DNA of 64,000 bases from Streptomyces griseoflavus (GTDB lineage Bacteria > Actinomycetota > Actinomycetes > Streptomycetales > Streptomycetaceae). The stretch spans positions 484,575 through 548,574 of the forward strand of contig NZ_BMUC01000002.1 of NCBI RefSeq assembly GCF_014649995.1, read 5' to 3'. Below are positions 14,794 through 23,774 of the stretch, piece by piece (position 1 is the first letter of the stretch; the number at the start of each line of letters is the position of its first letter). A program made the position numbers and the translations under genes. Below the pieces are notes generated by a model. It saw nothing but the letters and a program-made list of their open reading frames with translations, did not search any database and had not been told where the DNA came from.

Positions 14794-15564
14794 CTAGACA
14801 CGAAATCCGGTTTTCGAGCGGCGGCGGACCGGGTTCGGGCGGGCGTGGTCCAGGGCCACGAGGAGGACGGCCAGGGCGTAGAAGGAGAGGCCGGTGAGGA
14901 GGGCGTTCGCGAGGACGCTGCGGTAGCCGTGCCGGGAGACGTCGAGGAAGGGGTAGAGGTAGGCGCTGGGGGAGCCGGGGAGGAGTTCGCCCCGGGCGAG
15001 GGTGAAGGCCAGGTAGGCGAGGGGGTAGGCGAGCCAGGTCGCGGCCTGGCGGAGGTGCGTGCGGGCCGGCGGGGAGAGCAGGAGCCAGTCGAGCAGCGCG
15101 GCGATCGGGAGGACCGTGTGCAGGGTGTGGGCGGCCAGGGCGGCCGGCCAGGCCGGGCCCGAGGGTGCGGGCGCCATCGAGAAGGGCGGGGTGGCGTCCG
15201 CGAGGAGCAGGTGGTGGACCAGGGCCGCCATGACGACGTAGAGGAGGGCCGCTCCCGTGACGGCGCCCGGCAGGGGATGGCGGGCGCACCATGCGCGGCG
15301 GGCGGAGGCCGCCATGACCACGGCCAGCACGAGCGCGCTCTGGACGGCGAAGTAGCTCAGGACGCGGGCCGGGCTGCCGAGGAGGAGCAGGACCAGCACC
15401 GCGGCCGTCGCGAGCAGGGCCAGGAGGGTGCGGTACGCCGCCGCCACCGGGCGGCGTACCAGGGGTATGACGGCTCTGGCGGGGACGGCGGAGGGCAGCA
15501 GCCGGGACGTCCTGCGCGGCAGGGCGGGCAGGTCCGGCATGTCCCTGGGTATCGGGGCGGTCAT
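14794..15564 (-). CDS. Pr6Pr-family-like integral membrane protein
   Basis: 256 residues with about six transmembrane segments, separated by short loops ('LLALLATAAVLVLLLLG', 'LVLAVVMAASARRAW', 'LLYVVMAALVHHLLLAD' and others). The 'AYLYPFLDVSRHGY' segment and overall spacing resemble the bacterial Pr6Pr/FAR-17a-like membrane proteins, whose function is unknown. The Arg-rich C-terminus should be cytoplasmic. It is the first core gene beyond the tRNA, on the same strand as the phosphoesterase gene upstream of it (55-bp gap), so a short operon is possible. Confidence 0.75.
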   Translation of the reverse strand: MTAPIPRDMPDLPALPRRTSRLLPSAVPARAVIPLVRRPVAAAYRTLLALLATAAVLVLLLLGSPARVLSYFAVQSALVLAVVMAASARRAWCARHPLPGAVTGAALLYVVMAALVHHLLLADATPPFSMAPAPSGPAWPAALAAHTLHTVLPIAALLDWLLLSPPARTHLRQAATWLAYPLAYLAFTLARGELLPGSPSAYLYPFLDVSRHGYRSVLANALLTGLSFYALAVLLVALDHARPNPVRRRSKTGFRV

Positions 15565-15619
15565 GCACCCCAGCGTGAGCGGACGGGGGAGACGCGGCGA
15601 TGCGGGTGGGCCGGACGGG

Positions 15620-16567
15620 TTACCGCCGGCCGATGCCGCCCTCGTCGCGGCCGACGAGGGTGAGCAGGGTCGCTTCAGGGGGGCACGCGAAGCGGACCGG
15701 GGTGTAGCGGCTGGTGCCGCAGCCCGCGGAGACGTAGAGGTAGGAGGTGCGGCCCTCCGCCGTGTGGGTGGAGAGGTCCTTCACGCGGTCCGTGTCCAGG
15801 TCGCAGTTGGTGACCAGGGCGCCGTAGAAGGGGATGCAGAGCTGGCCGCCGTGGGTGTGGCCGGCGAGGACCAGGGGGTAGCCGTCGGCGGTGAAGGAGT
15901 CCAGGACGCGCAGGTAGGGGGCGTGGACGACGCCCATGGAGAAGTCCGCCGCGTCCGAGGGGCCGCCCGCCACCTCCAGGTAGCGGTCGCGCTTGATGTG
16001 CGGGTCGTCCAGGCCGGTCAGCTCGATCGACGTGCCCTCGATCTTCAGGGTGCCCCTGGTGTTGGTGAGGTTGAGCCAGCCCGCGGAGTCGAACCCGTCC
16101 CGCAGGTCCTCCCACGGGTTGTGGACCGCGCCGACCACCGGGGGGTTGCCGTTCAGGCCGTGCCGGCCCTGGAGCTTCTCGATCAGGTAGCGGCCGGGGT
16201 TGCGCGGGGTGGGGCCGTAGTAGTCGTTGGAGCCGAAGACGTACGCGCCCGGGAACTCCATGAGGGGGCCGAGTGCGTCGAGGACCTCGGGGACGCCCTC
16301 CGGGTCGGACAGGTTGTCGCCCGTGTTGATCACGAAGTCGGGGCGCAGGCCCGCCAGGGAGCGCAGCCAGCGCTGCTTCTTGCGCTGGCCGCCGACCATG
16401 TGGATGTCGGAGACGTGCAGCACGCGCAGGGGGCGCATCCCGGACGGCAGGACGGGGACGGTCACCCGTCGGAGGCGGAAGGAGCGGGCCTCGAAGCCCG
16501 CCGCGTACAGCAGCCCGGCAGCGCCGGCCGCCATGATTCCGAGGGGGATTCCGTATCGCGCGCGCAT
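15620..16567 (-). CDS. Calcineurin-like metallophosphoesterase, membrane-anchored
   Basis: 315 residues. An N-terminal hydrophobic segment (about 6-26) anchors the protein or directs it out. The metal-binding motifs of the calcineurin-like family appear in order: 'HVSDIH', 'INTGDNLSD', 'FGSNDYYGP' (the GNHE block with Asp instead of His-Glu) and 'LAGHTHGGQ'. The order and GHTHGGQ ending are typical of YkuE-like enzymes that act on membrane or cell-wall phosphoesters; the substrate cannot be read from sequence. It runs in the same direction as the Pr6Pr-like gene. Confidence 0.87.
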   Translation of the reverse strand: MRARYGIPLGIMAAGAAGLLYAAGFEARSFRLRRVTVPVLPSGMRPLRVLHVSDIHMVGGQRKKQRWLRSLAGLRPDFVINTGDNLSDPEGVPEVLDALGPLMEFPGAYVFGSNDYYGPTPRNPGRYLIEKLQGRHGLNGNPPVVGAVHNPWEDLRDGFDSAGWLNLTNTRGTLKIEGTSIELTGLDDPHIKRDRYLEVAGGPSDAADFSMGVVHAPYLRVLDSFTADGYPLVLAGHTHGGQLCIPFYGALVTNCDLDTDRVKDLSTHTAEGRTSYLYVSAGCGTSRYTPVRFACPPEATLLTLVGRDEGGIGRR

Positions 16568-16671
16568 GGGTCCATCGTGTCAGACCCCGGGGGGTTCCTC
16601 CGAACGCCCTCCGGTGCGGCGGGCGTTAAAAGGGCAGGCGTCCTCGCTCGCGCACCTGCGACAATCGAGTC

Positions 16672-17136
16672 ATGACCACGCTCAAGTCGAAGCTGCACGC
16701 CGACCTCAACGCCGCGATCAAGGAGCGTGACGAGCTCCGCTCCTCGACGCTCCGGCTGACGCTCGCCGCGATCACCAAGGAGGAGGTCGCGGGCAAGGAG
16801 AAGCGCGAGCTCTCCGACGACGAGGTGCAGAAGGTGATCACCCGCGAGGCGAAGAAGCGCCGCGAGGCGGCGGACGCCTTCGCGCAGGGCGGGCGTCCCG
16901 AGCAGTCGGAGCGGGAGAAGGCGGAGGGCGAGGTGCTGGCCGCGTACCTGCCCAAGCAGCTGTCCGACGAGGAGCTGGACGCGATCGTCTCCCAGGCGGT
17001 GGAGGAGGCGAAGGCGGCGGGTGCCGAGGGGCCGCGGGCCATGGGCGCCGTGATGAAGATCGTGAACCCGAAGGTCGCCGGGCAGGCGGAGGGCGGCCGG
17101 GTGGCGGCCGCGGTGAAGAGGCTGCTGGCCGGCTGA
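16672..17136 (+). CDS. GatB/YqeY domain protein
   Basis: 154 residues covering the whole YqeY family: 'LKSKLHADLNAAIKERDELR' at the N-terminus, then the helical bundle and the C-terminal tail domain ('MGAVMKIVNPKVAGQAEGGR') shared with GatB/GatE. YqeY proteins are thought to bind tRNA, but no enzymatic role is established. There is no clear ribosome-binding site; a GACAAT hexamer 6 bp before the ATG suggests a leaderless message. A very strong terminator follows. Confidence 0.9.
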   Translation: MTTLKSKLHADLNAAIKERDELRSSTLRLTLAAITKEEVAGKEKRELSDDEVQKVITREAKKRREAADAFAQGGRPEQSEREKAEGEVLAAYLPKQLSDEELDAIVSQAVEEAKAAGAEGPRAMGAVMKIVNPKVAGQAEGGRVAAAVKRLLAG

Positions 17137-17175
17137 GCCGGCGGGAGACGGTCCCGCCGAGGGCGGCCGGGTAGT

Positions 17176-17226
17176 ACGCCGGACGGCCCCTGACCCCGAT
17201 CTACGGGGTCAGGGGCCGTCCGGCGT
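17176..17226. terminator. Strong bidirectional terminator
   Basis: Perfect 23-bp arms (17176-17198 and 17204-17226) with a 5-base loop between the convergent YqeY and penicillin-binding-protein genes. It can serve both. Confidence 0.88.
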
Positions 17227-17258
17227 GGTGCTCCGGGTCGCCGGGCAGGCCGGTCGGG

Positions 17259-19565
17259 TCAGTCGCGTCCTCCGGGCCCGTTGCCCGGGCCGCGGACGAA
17301 GCCCTCCGGGATGGAGAAGGTCGGGTCCGGCTCGGTGCCCCCGTTGCCGCCTCCGCCGTTTCCGTTGCGGCCCCCGTCGCCGTTGCCGCCGCCGATCAGG
17401 CCGCCGATGAGGCCCCCGTCGCCGTTGTTGCCGTCGTCACCGCGGCCGCCGCCCTCGCCGCCGCGGTCACCGTCGCCGTCACGGTCGGGGTCCTTGGCGT
17501 CCGGGACGTCCACCAGGTTGAAGGACGGGGCCTCCTTGCCGGACAGGGCGCCGGTCATGGCGTCCTTCCAGATGGGGCCGGGGACCGCGCCACCGAAGAC
17601 CAGTGCGTGGTACCGGCCGCCGATCCTGATGTTCTTCATCTCGACCTTCTGGCTGGCGCTGCCCACCCAGACGGCGCCCGACATGTTCGGCGTGTAGCCG
17701 ACGAACCAGGCGTTCCTGCGCTCGTCCGTCGTACCCGTCTTACCGGCGTTGGCGCGGTCGCTGAGACCGGCCGCCTGGCCCGTACCGGAGTCGACCACGC
17801 CCTGGAGCAGGGTGTTGATCGTGTCGGCGGTCTTCTCGCTCATCGCGCGGGAGCACGTGGACTTCGGCACCTCCAGCGATGCCTGCTCGTCGCCGACCTT
17901 CTGGGTGATCGACTCGATGGCGACCGGCGTGCAGTACATGCCCCGGGCGGCGAAGGCGGCGTACGAGCTCGCCATCGTCAGCGGGGAGAGGCCGGTGGAG
18001 CCGAGGGTCATCGAGGAGGGGACCTCGGGGATCTTCTTGCCGTTGCCCTGGACCACGCCGAGCTTGTCGGTCATGGTGACCACCGGGCACATGCCGATGT
18101 CCTCGATCATCTGCACGAAGTAGGTGTTGACCGACAGGGCCATCGCTTCCTTGAGCGGGTACGGCCCGACCTCGGCCTCGTTCTCGTTCGAGAGTTTGTA
18201 GTTCGCGTCGTTCACCCAGGGCTTCTCGCACCCGCGCACGGTCTTCGGGTACGGCATCTCGTACGGGGCGGAGTAGGTCTGGGTCGGGGGCCTGCCCTCC
18301 TCGATGGCGGCGGCGGCCACGAACGGCTTGAACGTCGAACCCGTCGGGAAGCCGAAGTTGGAGCCGCCCCAGGCGTTGTCGACCGAGAAGTTGATCTCCG
18401 TCTCGTTCTTGCCGTAGCCGTACGGCTTGGACTGGCCCATCGCGACGATCTTGCCGGTGCCGGGTTCGACCAGGGTGCTCGCCGCGGCGACGGAGTCCGA
18501 CTGGTTGACGTGGTCCTTGAGCGACTTCTGCACCGACTCCTGCGCCTGCGGGTCGAGCGTGGTGCGGATGGTCAGGCCGCCCTGGTTCCAGACCTTCGCC
18601 CGGTCCTCACGGGTCTTGCCGAAGACCGGGTCGTTGAGGAAGACCTTCTCCACGTACTTGCAGAAGAAGCCCGCGCCCTTGGTGGCGGTGATGCAGCCGT
18701 TCTTGGGCTTGCTGACGTCCAGGCCCAGCGGGCTCTCCGCGGCCTTCGCCGCCTCCTCCCGGGAGATGTCGCCGACCTCGGCCATCCGCTGGATGACCGT
18801 GTTGCGCCGCTTCGTCGCCTCCGCCTCGTCGTTGACCGGGTCGTAGCGGCTCGGGGACTGGACCAGGCCGGCGAGGAGGGCGGACTCCTGGAGGTTGAGG
18901 TCCTTGGCGGGCTTGGAGAAGTAGCGCCGGGCGGCCGCCTCGACGCCGTAGGCCTGCTGGCCGAAGAAGGTGATGTTCAGGTAGTTCTCGAGGATCTTCT
19001 TCTTGCCCAGCTCCTCCTCGACCTGGATCGCGTACTTGAGTTCGGCGATCTTGCGGCCGATGGTCTGCTGGGTGGCCTGCGCGACCTTCGTCGGGTCGTC
19101 GCCCGCCTCCTCGACGAAGACGTTCTTCACGTACTGCTGGGTGAGCGTGGACGCGCCCTCGGAGACCTCACCGCTGCGCGCGTTCTTGTTGAGGGCGCGC
19201 AGGACGCCCTTCAGGTCCACCGCGCCGTGCTCGTAGAAGCGCGAGTCCTCGATGGCGACGATCGCCTTCTGCAGGTACGGCGAGATGTCCTTGAGCTCGA
19301 CCACCGTGCGGTCGCGCGAGTAGACGGTGGCGATGGTGCCGCCGTCGGCGTCGAGGATGGTGGTGCGCTGGCTCAGCGGCGGGGTCTTGAGGTTGGCCGG
19401 GAGCTCGTCGAAGCTCTCGACCGATCCCTTGGCCGCGAGGCCCAGCGCGCCCACCGCGGGCAGCGCGATGCCGGCCATGACGGCTCCCGCGAGGACACTG
19501 ACACCGAGGAACTTGGCGGCCTGCTGCGTGGGAGACAGACCACCGCCCGAGCGCTTCTTTGGCAT
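17259..19565 (-). CDS. Class A penicillin-binding protein (transglycosylase/transpeptidase)
   Basis: 768 residues: cytoplasmic Lys-rich start, one membrane segment (about 18-45), then a GT51 transglycosylase domain with the catalytic Glu in 'AIEDSRFYEHGAVD' and 'STLTQQYVKN'. The transpeptidase domain has its three motifs: 'GSTFK' (active Ser), 'SVN' and 'AGKTGTT'. It polymerises and cross-links peptidoglycan outside the membrane. The C-terminal about 90 residues are a low-complexity Gly/Asp/Asn tail ending 'FVRGPGNGPGGRD'. A TAGGCT hexamer 6 bp before the ATG suggests leaderless transcription. It is divergent from wblA, as at SCO3580/SCO3579 of S. coelicolor (from memory). Confidence 0.95.
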   Translation of the reverse strand: MPKKRSGGGLSPTQQAAKFLGVSVLAGAVMAGIALPAVGALGLAAKGSVESFDELPANLKTPPLSQRTTILDADGGTIATVYSRDRTVVELKDISPYLQKAIVAIEDSRFYEHGAVDLKGVLRALNKNARSGEVSEGASTLTQQYVKNVFVEEAGDDPTKVAQATQQTIGRKIAELKYAIQVEEELGKKKILENYLNITFFGQQAYGVEAAARRYFSKPAKDLNLQESALLAGLVQSPSRYDPVNDEAEATKRRNTVIQRMAEVGDISREEAAKAAESPLGLDVSKPKNGCITATKGAGFFCKYVEKVFLNDPVFGKTREDRAKVWNQGGLTIRTTLDPQAQESVQKSLKDHVNQSDSVAAASTLVEPGTGKIVAMGQSKPYGYGKNETEINFSVDNAWGGSNFGFPTGSTFKPFVAAAAIEEGRPPTQTYSAPYEMPYPKTVRGCEKPWVNDANYKLSNENEAEVGPYPLKEAMALSVNTYFVQMIEDIGMCPVVTMTDKLGVVQGNGKKIPEVPSSMTLGSTGLSPLTMASSYAAFAARGMYCTPVAIESITQKVGDEQASLEVPKSTCSRAMSEKTADTINTLLQGVVDSGTGQAAGLSDRANAGKTGTTDERRNAWFVGYTPNMSGAVWVGSASQKVEMKNIRIGGRYHALVFGGAVPGPIWKDAMTGALSGKEAPSFNLVDVPDAKDPDRDGDGDRGGEGGGRGDDGNNGDGGLIGGLIGGGNGDGGRNGNGGGGNGGTEPDPTFSIPEGFVRGPGNGPGGRD

Positions 19566-19994
19566 GGGAGCAGCCTACGTTCTCATTCGCCGGACAAGCG
19601 CAAATGCCTTGGCCTAAGCTGCACTCAACTGTCACAGCAGTGAGGCCACGTATCAATACGTCCGGCGACCCCGAATCGTTCCGGACCCTCTCGGGTTTCT
19701 TCATATGAAGTGCGTCGAGGGGTGTTGAGTCCGTGTCCGTATCCGCCTCGTGTGTCACGCGGTGCCCGTTGTGACGCAACTGAACTGACCCGGAACGCCC
19801 CCTATGCCGCGCATGTCGCCCCCTCACTCCCCCGGGTGATCTGCCGCTTACCCATAGTCCGTTCGGACCATTCAAGATTGGGCCCGCTGGGGGTGTTGCG
19901 CCGTGCCCACCTTCCGTAACGTCCTCAACTGGCGGCGGTGAATATGCCGCTGCCGCCGTGGGGGAGCCTCGATTCGGGAGAGGACGGCGCCGGT
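19566..19994 (+). promoter_or_regulatory. Divergent promoter and long leader of wblA
   Basis: 429 bp between the penicillin-binding-protein start (minus) and the wblA start, with A+T content above the surroundings around 19600-19720 and 19850-19920. The TAGGCT at 19572-19577 serves the minus strand. No gene is convincing here; an in-frame ATG at 19938 would extend WblA by 19 residues. A long untranslated leader would suit a developmentally controlled regulator. I cannot assign specific operators. Confidence 0.5.
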
Positions 19995-20333
19995 ATGGGC
20001 TGGGTTACCGACTGGAGTGCGCAGGCTGCCTGCCGCACTACCGATCCGGATGAACTGTTCGTTCAAGGAGCAGCGCAGAACAGGGCCAAGGCGGTGTGCA
20101 CCGGATGCCCGGTACGCACCGAATGTCTGGCCGACGCGCTGGACAACCGCGTCGAGTTCGGCGTGTGGGGAGGCATGACGGAGCGTGAGCGCCGCGCGCT
20201 GCTGCGCCGGCGGCCGACCGTGACGTCGTGGCGCAGGCTGCTGGAGACCGCGCGCTCGGAGTACGAGCGGGGGACGGGGGTCGTGTCCCTCGACGACGAC
20301 GAGGTGTACGAGAGCTACGCGGCGGTGAGCTGA
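19995..20333 (+). CDS. wblA: WhiB-like iron-sulfur regulator WblA
   Basis: 112 residues from ATG 19995, chosen because 'MGWVTDWSAQAACRTTDPDE' is the known WblA start and GGGAGAGGA lies upstream. The four cluster-binding cysteines are Cys13, Cys35, Cys38 and Cys44 (CxxCxxxxxC block 'CTGCPVRTEC'), followed by the 'GVWGG' turn and a basic 'RRALLRRRP' segment for DNA contact. WblA is a [4Fe-4S] regulator that, in streptomycetes, promotes the switch to sporulation and represses antibiotic production. The sequence and the neighbouring penicillin-binding protein and ArsA-like ATPase genes match the S. coelicolor wblA locus as I recall it. Confidence 0.95.
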   Translation: MGWVTDWSAQAACRTTDPDELFVQGAAQNRAKAVCTGCPVRTECLADALDNRVEFGVWGGMTERERRALLRRRPTVTSWRRLLETARSEYERGTGVVSLDDDEVYESYAAVS

Positions 20334-20411
20334 GGGCCTCGGGGGTGTTCGGCCCCCGGTCGTCCCGCCCGGGTTCCCCGGCAGGAGCGCGGCTGGGCGC
20401 TCCAGGGCGCC

Positions 20412-21851
20412 TCAGGGTGTCTCGGGCAGCTCCGGCCGGCCGGTCGCGAGCCGGTCGCCGATGTCCCGCAGCCCCGTGAGGTCGTGCACATCGCCGGGCA
20501 GTGCGGCCACCTCGGTCACCGCCACCTCCGGGTGGAGCGCGGTGAAGCGGTCACGCGTGCGCTGCTCGCGCGAGAGCAGCTGCATCCGCTCGGCGTGCAG
20601 CCTCAGCAGGCCCGCGGTGAGCCGGTCGACCGACCCCTCGGGGTCCGCGGCGTCCGGGTCCGCGGCTGCCTCCGTTCCGTCCGCGGTGGCGGGGGAGCCT
20701 TCCCCGGGGACGTCGTGGGCCGGTGTCCCGGCGGCTGCGGATGTCTCGGCGGTCGAGGATGTCTCGGTGGTCACGGATGTCTCGGATGACGCGGGCGGTT
20801 CTGAACTGCCGTACGTTTCGGGAGAGTTACGAAGTCCAGCTTTCCCGTCCTCCTGATCCACAATGCCGGGGTCCTCAAGATTTTCCGCGGCGGCGAGCGC
20901 CCGCTCGGCCGACAGCCGGTCCGCGCCGCTGCCATGGACCCGGTTGAGCACCAGACCGGCCAGCGGCATGTCCTCCGCGGCCAGCCGCTCCACGAAGTAC
21001 GCGGCCTCGCGCAGCGCGTCCCGCTCCGGGGCCGCCACCACCAGGAACGCCGTGCCGGGCGCCTGGAGCAGCTTGTAGGTGGCGTCCGCGCGCGTCCGGA
21101 ACCCGCCGAACATCGAGTCCATCGCGGCCACGAACGTCTGGACGTCCTTCAGCAGCTGACCGCCGAGCACCTTGCCCAGCACGCCGGTCATCATCGACAT
21201 CCCGACGTTCAGGAACTTCATCCCCGCACGGCCGCCGACCTTCGCCGGAGTCAGCAGCACGCGGATGAGCTTGCCGTCGAGGAAGGACCCGAGCCGCTTG
21301 GGCGCGTCCAGGAAGTCCAGCGCGGAACGGGAGGGCGGGGTGTCGACCACGATGAGGTCCCACTCGTCCCGCGACCGCAGCTGGCCCAGCTTCTCCATCG
21401 CCATGTACTCCTGCGTGCCCGCGAAGCCCGCCGAGAGCGACTGGTAGAACGGGTTGCCCAGGATCGCGGAGGCCCGCTCGGGGTCCGCGTGCGCCTCGAC
21501 GATCTCGTCGAAGGTGCGCTTCATGTCGAGCATCATCGCGTGCAGTTCGCCGCCCGCGGAGTCGTCGATGCCCTTCACCCGGCGCGGGGTGTTGTCGAGC
21601 GAGTCGATGCCCATGGACTGGGCGAGCCGGCGCGCCGGGTCGATGGTGAGGACCACCACCTTGCGTCCCCGCTCCGCCGCGCGCAGGCCCAGCGCCGCCG
21701 CGGTCGTCGTCTTGCCGACCCCGCCCGCGCCGCAGCACACCACGATCCGGGTCCCCGGGTCCTCGATCAGCGGGTCGATGTCGAGCGTGCGGGTGGGGGA
21801 GAGGTGGTGACGGGCCGGATCGTGGGTCGCCGGTTCCGGACGACGGCTCAT
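20412..21851 (-). CDS. ArsA/Get3-like ATPase with Ser/Thr/Ala-rich insert
   Basis: 479 residues. Deviant Walker A 'GAGGVGKTTTAAALGLR' near the N-terminus, switch-like 'VVDTPPSRSALDFLDAP', and the ArsA-family body follow. From about residue 330 a low-complexity insert of about 75 residues ('SETSVTTETSSTAETSAA') precedes a C-terminal helical region; at DNA level the insert contains repeats of the ggatgtctcgg type (about 20745-20795). It lies directly downstream of a second ArsA-like gene on the same strand (100-bp gap), so the two may form a heteromeric ATPase. In mycobacteria and streptomycetes such pairs sit beside whiB-type genes; the cargo is unknown. Confidence 0.88.
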   Translation of the reverse strand: MSRRPEPATHDPARHHLSPTRTLDIDPLIEDPGTRIVVCCGAGGVGKTTTAAALGLRAAERGRKVVVLTIDPARRLAQSMGIDSLDNTPRRVKGIDDSAGGELHAMMLDMKRTFDEIVEAHADPERASAILGNPFYQSLSAGFAGTQEYMAMEKLGQLRSRDEWDLIVVDTPPSRSALDFLDAPKRLGSFLDGKLIRVLLTPAKVGGRAGMKFLNVGMSMMTGVLGKVLGGQLLKDVQTFVAAMDSMFGGFRTRADATYKLLQAPGTAFLVVAAPERDALREAAYFVERLAAEDMPLAGLVLNRVHGSGADRLSAERALAAAENLEDPGIVDQEDGKAGLRNSPETYGSSEPPASSETSVTTETSSTAETSAAAGTPAHDVPGEGSPATADGTEAAADPDAADPEGSVDRLTAGLLRLHAERMQLLSREQRTRDRFTALHPEVAVTEVAALPGDVHDLTGLRDIGDRLATGRPELPETP

Positions 21852-21951
21852 GACATCCCCTGCTTCCGGTGCTTGCGACGGGTGACGGGGCTGGTGCTGG
21901 GACGGGTGGGGCGGTGACGGCCGTGGGGGCGGGGCGGGCGGACGCCGTGGG

Positions 21952-22929
21952 TCATGTGACGTCCTGTTCGCGCAGCTTCCTGGCCAGCGCGTACAGACCG
22001 GCCAGGTCCATGCCCTCCGCGAGCAGCGGAAGTTCGTGCAACGGTACGCCGAGGTCCGCCAGCACGGCGCGCTGCTCCGTCTCCAGCGCGTACCGCTCGG
22101 CGTACTCCTCCGCCTGCGCGAGCAGCGGCTCCACCAGCCGCTCGGCGTGTCCGCCGCGGCGCGCGCCGCCGAGGCCGGCCGACGACAGGGCCCGCGCTAC
22201 AGAGGAACGAGGGACCGACACCACGAGTTCCAGCGCGGAGTCGTCCAGGACCTGCGGCCGCACCATGTTCACGATGACCCTGCCCACCGGCAGCCGCGCG
22301 GCGCGCAGCTCCGCGATGCCGTCCGCGGTCTCCTGGACCGGCATCTCCTCCAGCAGGGCCACCAGGTGCACGGCCGTCTCCGGCGACTTCAGCACCCGCA
22401 TGACGGCCTGTGCCTGATTGTGTATCGGGCCGATCTTGGCGAGCCCGGCGACCTCGTCGTTGACGTTGAGGAAGCGGGTGATGCGGCCGGTCGGCGGGGC
22501 GTCCATCACGACGTAGTCGTAGACGAACCGGCCGTTCCTGTCCTTGCGCCGGACCGCCTCGCACGCCTTGCCGGTCAGCAGGACGTCACGGACGCCGGGG
22601 GCGATGGTGGTCGCGAAGTCGATCGCGCCGAGCTTCTTCAGGGCCCGGCCCGCGCTGCCCAGCTTGTAGAACATCTGGAGGTAGTCCAGGAGGGCCTGCT
22701 CGGCGTCGATGGCGAGGGCGTACACCTCCCCGCCGCCCGGAGCGACCGCGATCTTCCGCTCCTCGTACGGGAGCGCCTCCGTCTCGAAGAGTTGTGCGAT
22801 GCCCTGCCGGCCCTCGACCTCGACGAGGAGCGTCCGCTTCCCCTCCGTGGCCAGGGCCAGCGCGAGGGCGGCGGCCACCGTGGTCTTGCCGGTTCCGCCC
22901 TTGCCACTGACGACCTGGAGCCTGCTCAC
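21952..22929 (-). CDS. ArsA/Get3-like ATPase, second subunit
   Basis: 325 residues from GTG 22929 ('RLQVVSGKGGTGKTTVAAAL' follows immediately, giving a signature Lys and Walker A at the extreme N-terminus). Switch II reads 'VVMDAPPTGRITRFL'. The rest is an ArsA-type body ending 'LYALARKLREQD'. A TAGGCT hexamer (22937-22942 on the opposite strand) 7 bp before the start suggests a leaderless message. It is transcribed ahead of the other ArsA-like gene. The longer open frame to 23190 is low-complexity Pro/Arg and probably not translated. Role: ATP-driven targeting or transport partner, substrate unknown. Confidence 0.9.
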   Translation of the reverse strand: MSRLQVVSGKGGTGKTTVAAALALALATEGKRTLLVEVEGRQGIAQLFETEALPYEERKIAVAPGGGEVYALAIDAEQALLDYLQMFYKLGSAGRALKKLGAIDFATTIAPGVRDVLLTGKACEAVRRKDRNGRFVYDYVVMDAPPTGRITRFLNVNDEVAGLAKIGPIHNQAQAVMRVLKSPETAVHLVALLEEMPVQETADGIAELRAARLPVGRVIVNMVRPQVLDDSALELVVSVPRSSVARALSSAGLGGARRGGHAERLVEPLLAQAEEYAERYALETEQRAVLADLGVPLHELPLLAEGMDLAGLYALARKLREQDVT

Positions 22930-23148
22930 GTCTTCGAGCCTAAAGGCTCCGCGCGCGCCCCGTCGGCTCCGGGTGGCAGTTGCCGGGGGTCGCGCCCCGC
23001 GCGAAGGGCGCCGCGCGGGGCCGTCGGCGGGGCGTGGGGGCGGGCGCCAGGTGTGGTGCGGGCCGGGCGAGCGGTGGTGGTGCGGGGCGGGCCCGCGAGG
23101 GTGGTGCGGCCACCGGAAGCCGGGACGGCAGCGGCTAGAGTCGGCCGC

Positions 23149-23310
23149 ATGACCAAGTGGGAATACGCGACTGTGCCGCTGCTCGTCCACGCAACGAAGC
23201 AGATTCTGGACACCTGGGGCGAGGACGGCTGGGAGCTCGTCCAGGTCGTGCCCGGGCCGAACAACCCCGAGCAGCTGGTGGCCTATCTGAAGCGCGAGAA
23301 GCAGGCATGA
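23149..23310 (+). CDS. DUF4177 small protein
   Basis: 53 residues, 'MTKWEYATVPLLVHATKQIL' onward, with the DUF4177 hallmark 'WGEDGWELVQVVPG'. A TAGAGT hexamer 7 bp before the ATG fits leaderless transcription, divergent from the ArsA-like gene. Its stop overlaps the RidA gene start (ATGA), so they are coupled. Function unknown; the pairing with RidA recurs in actinobacteria. Confidence 0.9.
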   Translation: MTKWEYATVPLLVHATKQILDTWGEDGWELVQVVPGPNNPEQLVAYLKREKQA

Positions 23311-23774
23311 GCGCCGTCGAGGCGAAACTGGCCGAGCTCGGCCTGACCCTTCCGGAGGTCGTGCCGCCCCTCGCCGCGTACCAGCCGGCCGTGCGGTCGG
23401 GGCGGTACGTCTTCACCGCCGGCCAGCTCCCCATGGTGGACGGCAAGCTTCCGACGACCGGCAAGGTCGGCGCGGAGGTCACCCCGGAGGAGGCGAAGGA
23501 ACTGGCGCGCACCTGCGCGCTGAACGCCCTCGCCGCGGTCAAGTCCGTCGCCGGGGACCTGGACCGGGTGGCGCGCGTGGTGAAGGTCGTGGGCTTCGTC
23601 GCCTCCGCGGCGGACTTCACCGGCCAGCCGGGTGTCCTCAACGGCGCGAGCGAGCTGCTGGGCGAGGTCCTCGGCGACAAGGGCGTCCACGCCCGCAGCG
23701 CGGTGGGTGTCGCGGTGCTGCCGCTGGACGCGCCCGTGGAGGTCGAGATGCAGGTGGAACTCACCGAGGCGTAG
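23307..23774 (+). CDS. RidA-family protein (YjgF/UK114)
   Basis: 155 residues. The RidA fold is evident from 'SGRYVFTAGQLPMVDGKL', 'NALAAVKSVAGDLDRVARVV', and the end 'ARSAVGVAVLPLDAPVEVEM', which contains the Arg that binds the carboxylate in imine deaminases. RidA proteins hydrolyse reactive enamine/imine intermediates of pyridoxal-phosphate enzymes; this subgroup is longer than the classical 128 residues and its activity is not certain. ATGA overlap with the DUF4177 gene. Confidence 0.9.
   Translation: MSAVEAKLAELGLTLPEVVPPLAAYQPAVRSGRYVFTAGQLPMVDGKLPTTGKVGAEVTPEEAKELARTCALNALAAVKSVAGDLDRVARVVKVVGFVASAADFTGQPGVLNGASELLGEVLGDKGVHARSAVGVAVLPLDAPVEVEMQVELTEA

Noticed and set aside
17607-19643. 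678-codon plus-strand frame opposite the penicillin-binding protein
   Set aside because: No domain is recognisable; it is the reverse shadow of a gene with all class A PBP motifs.
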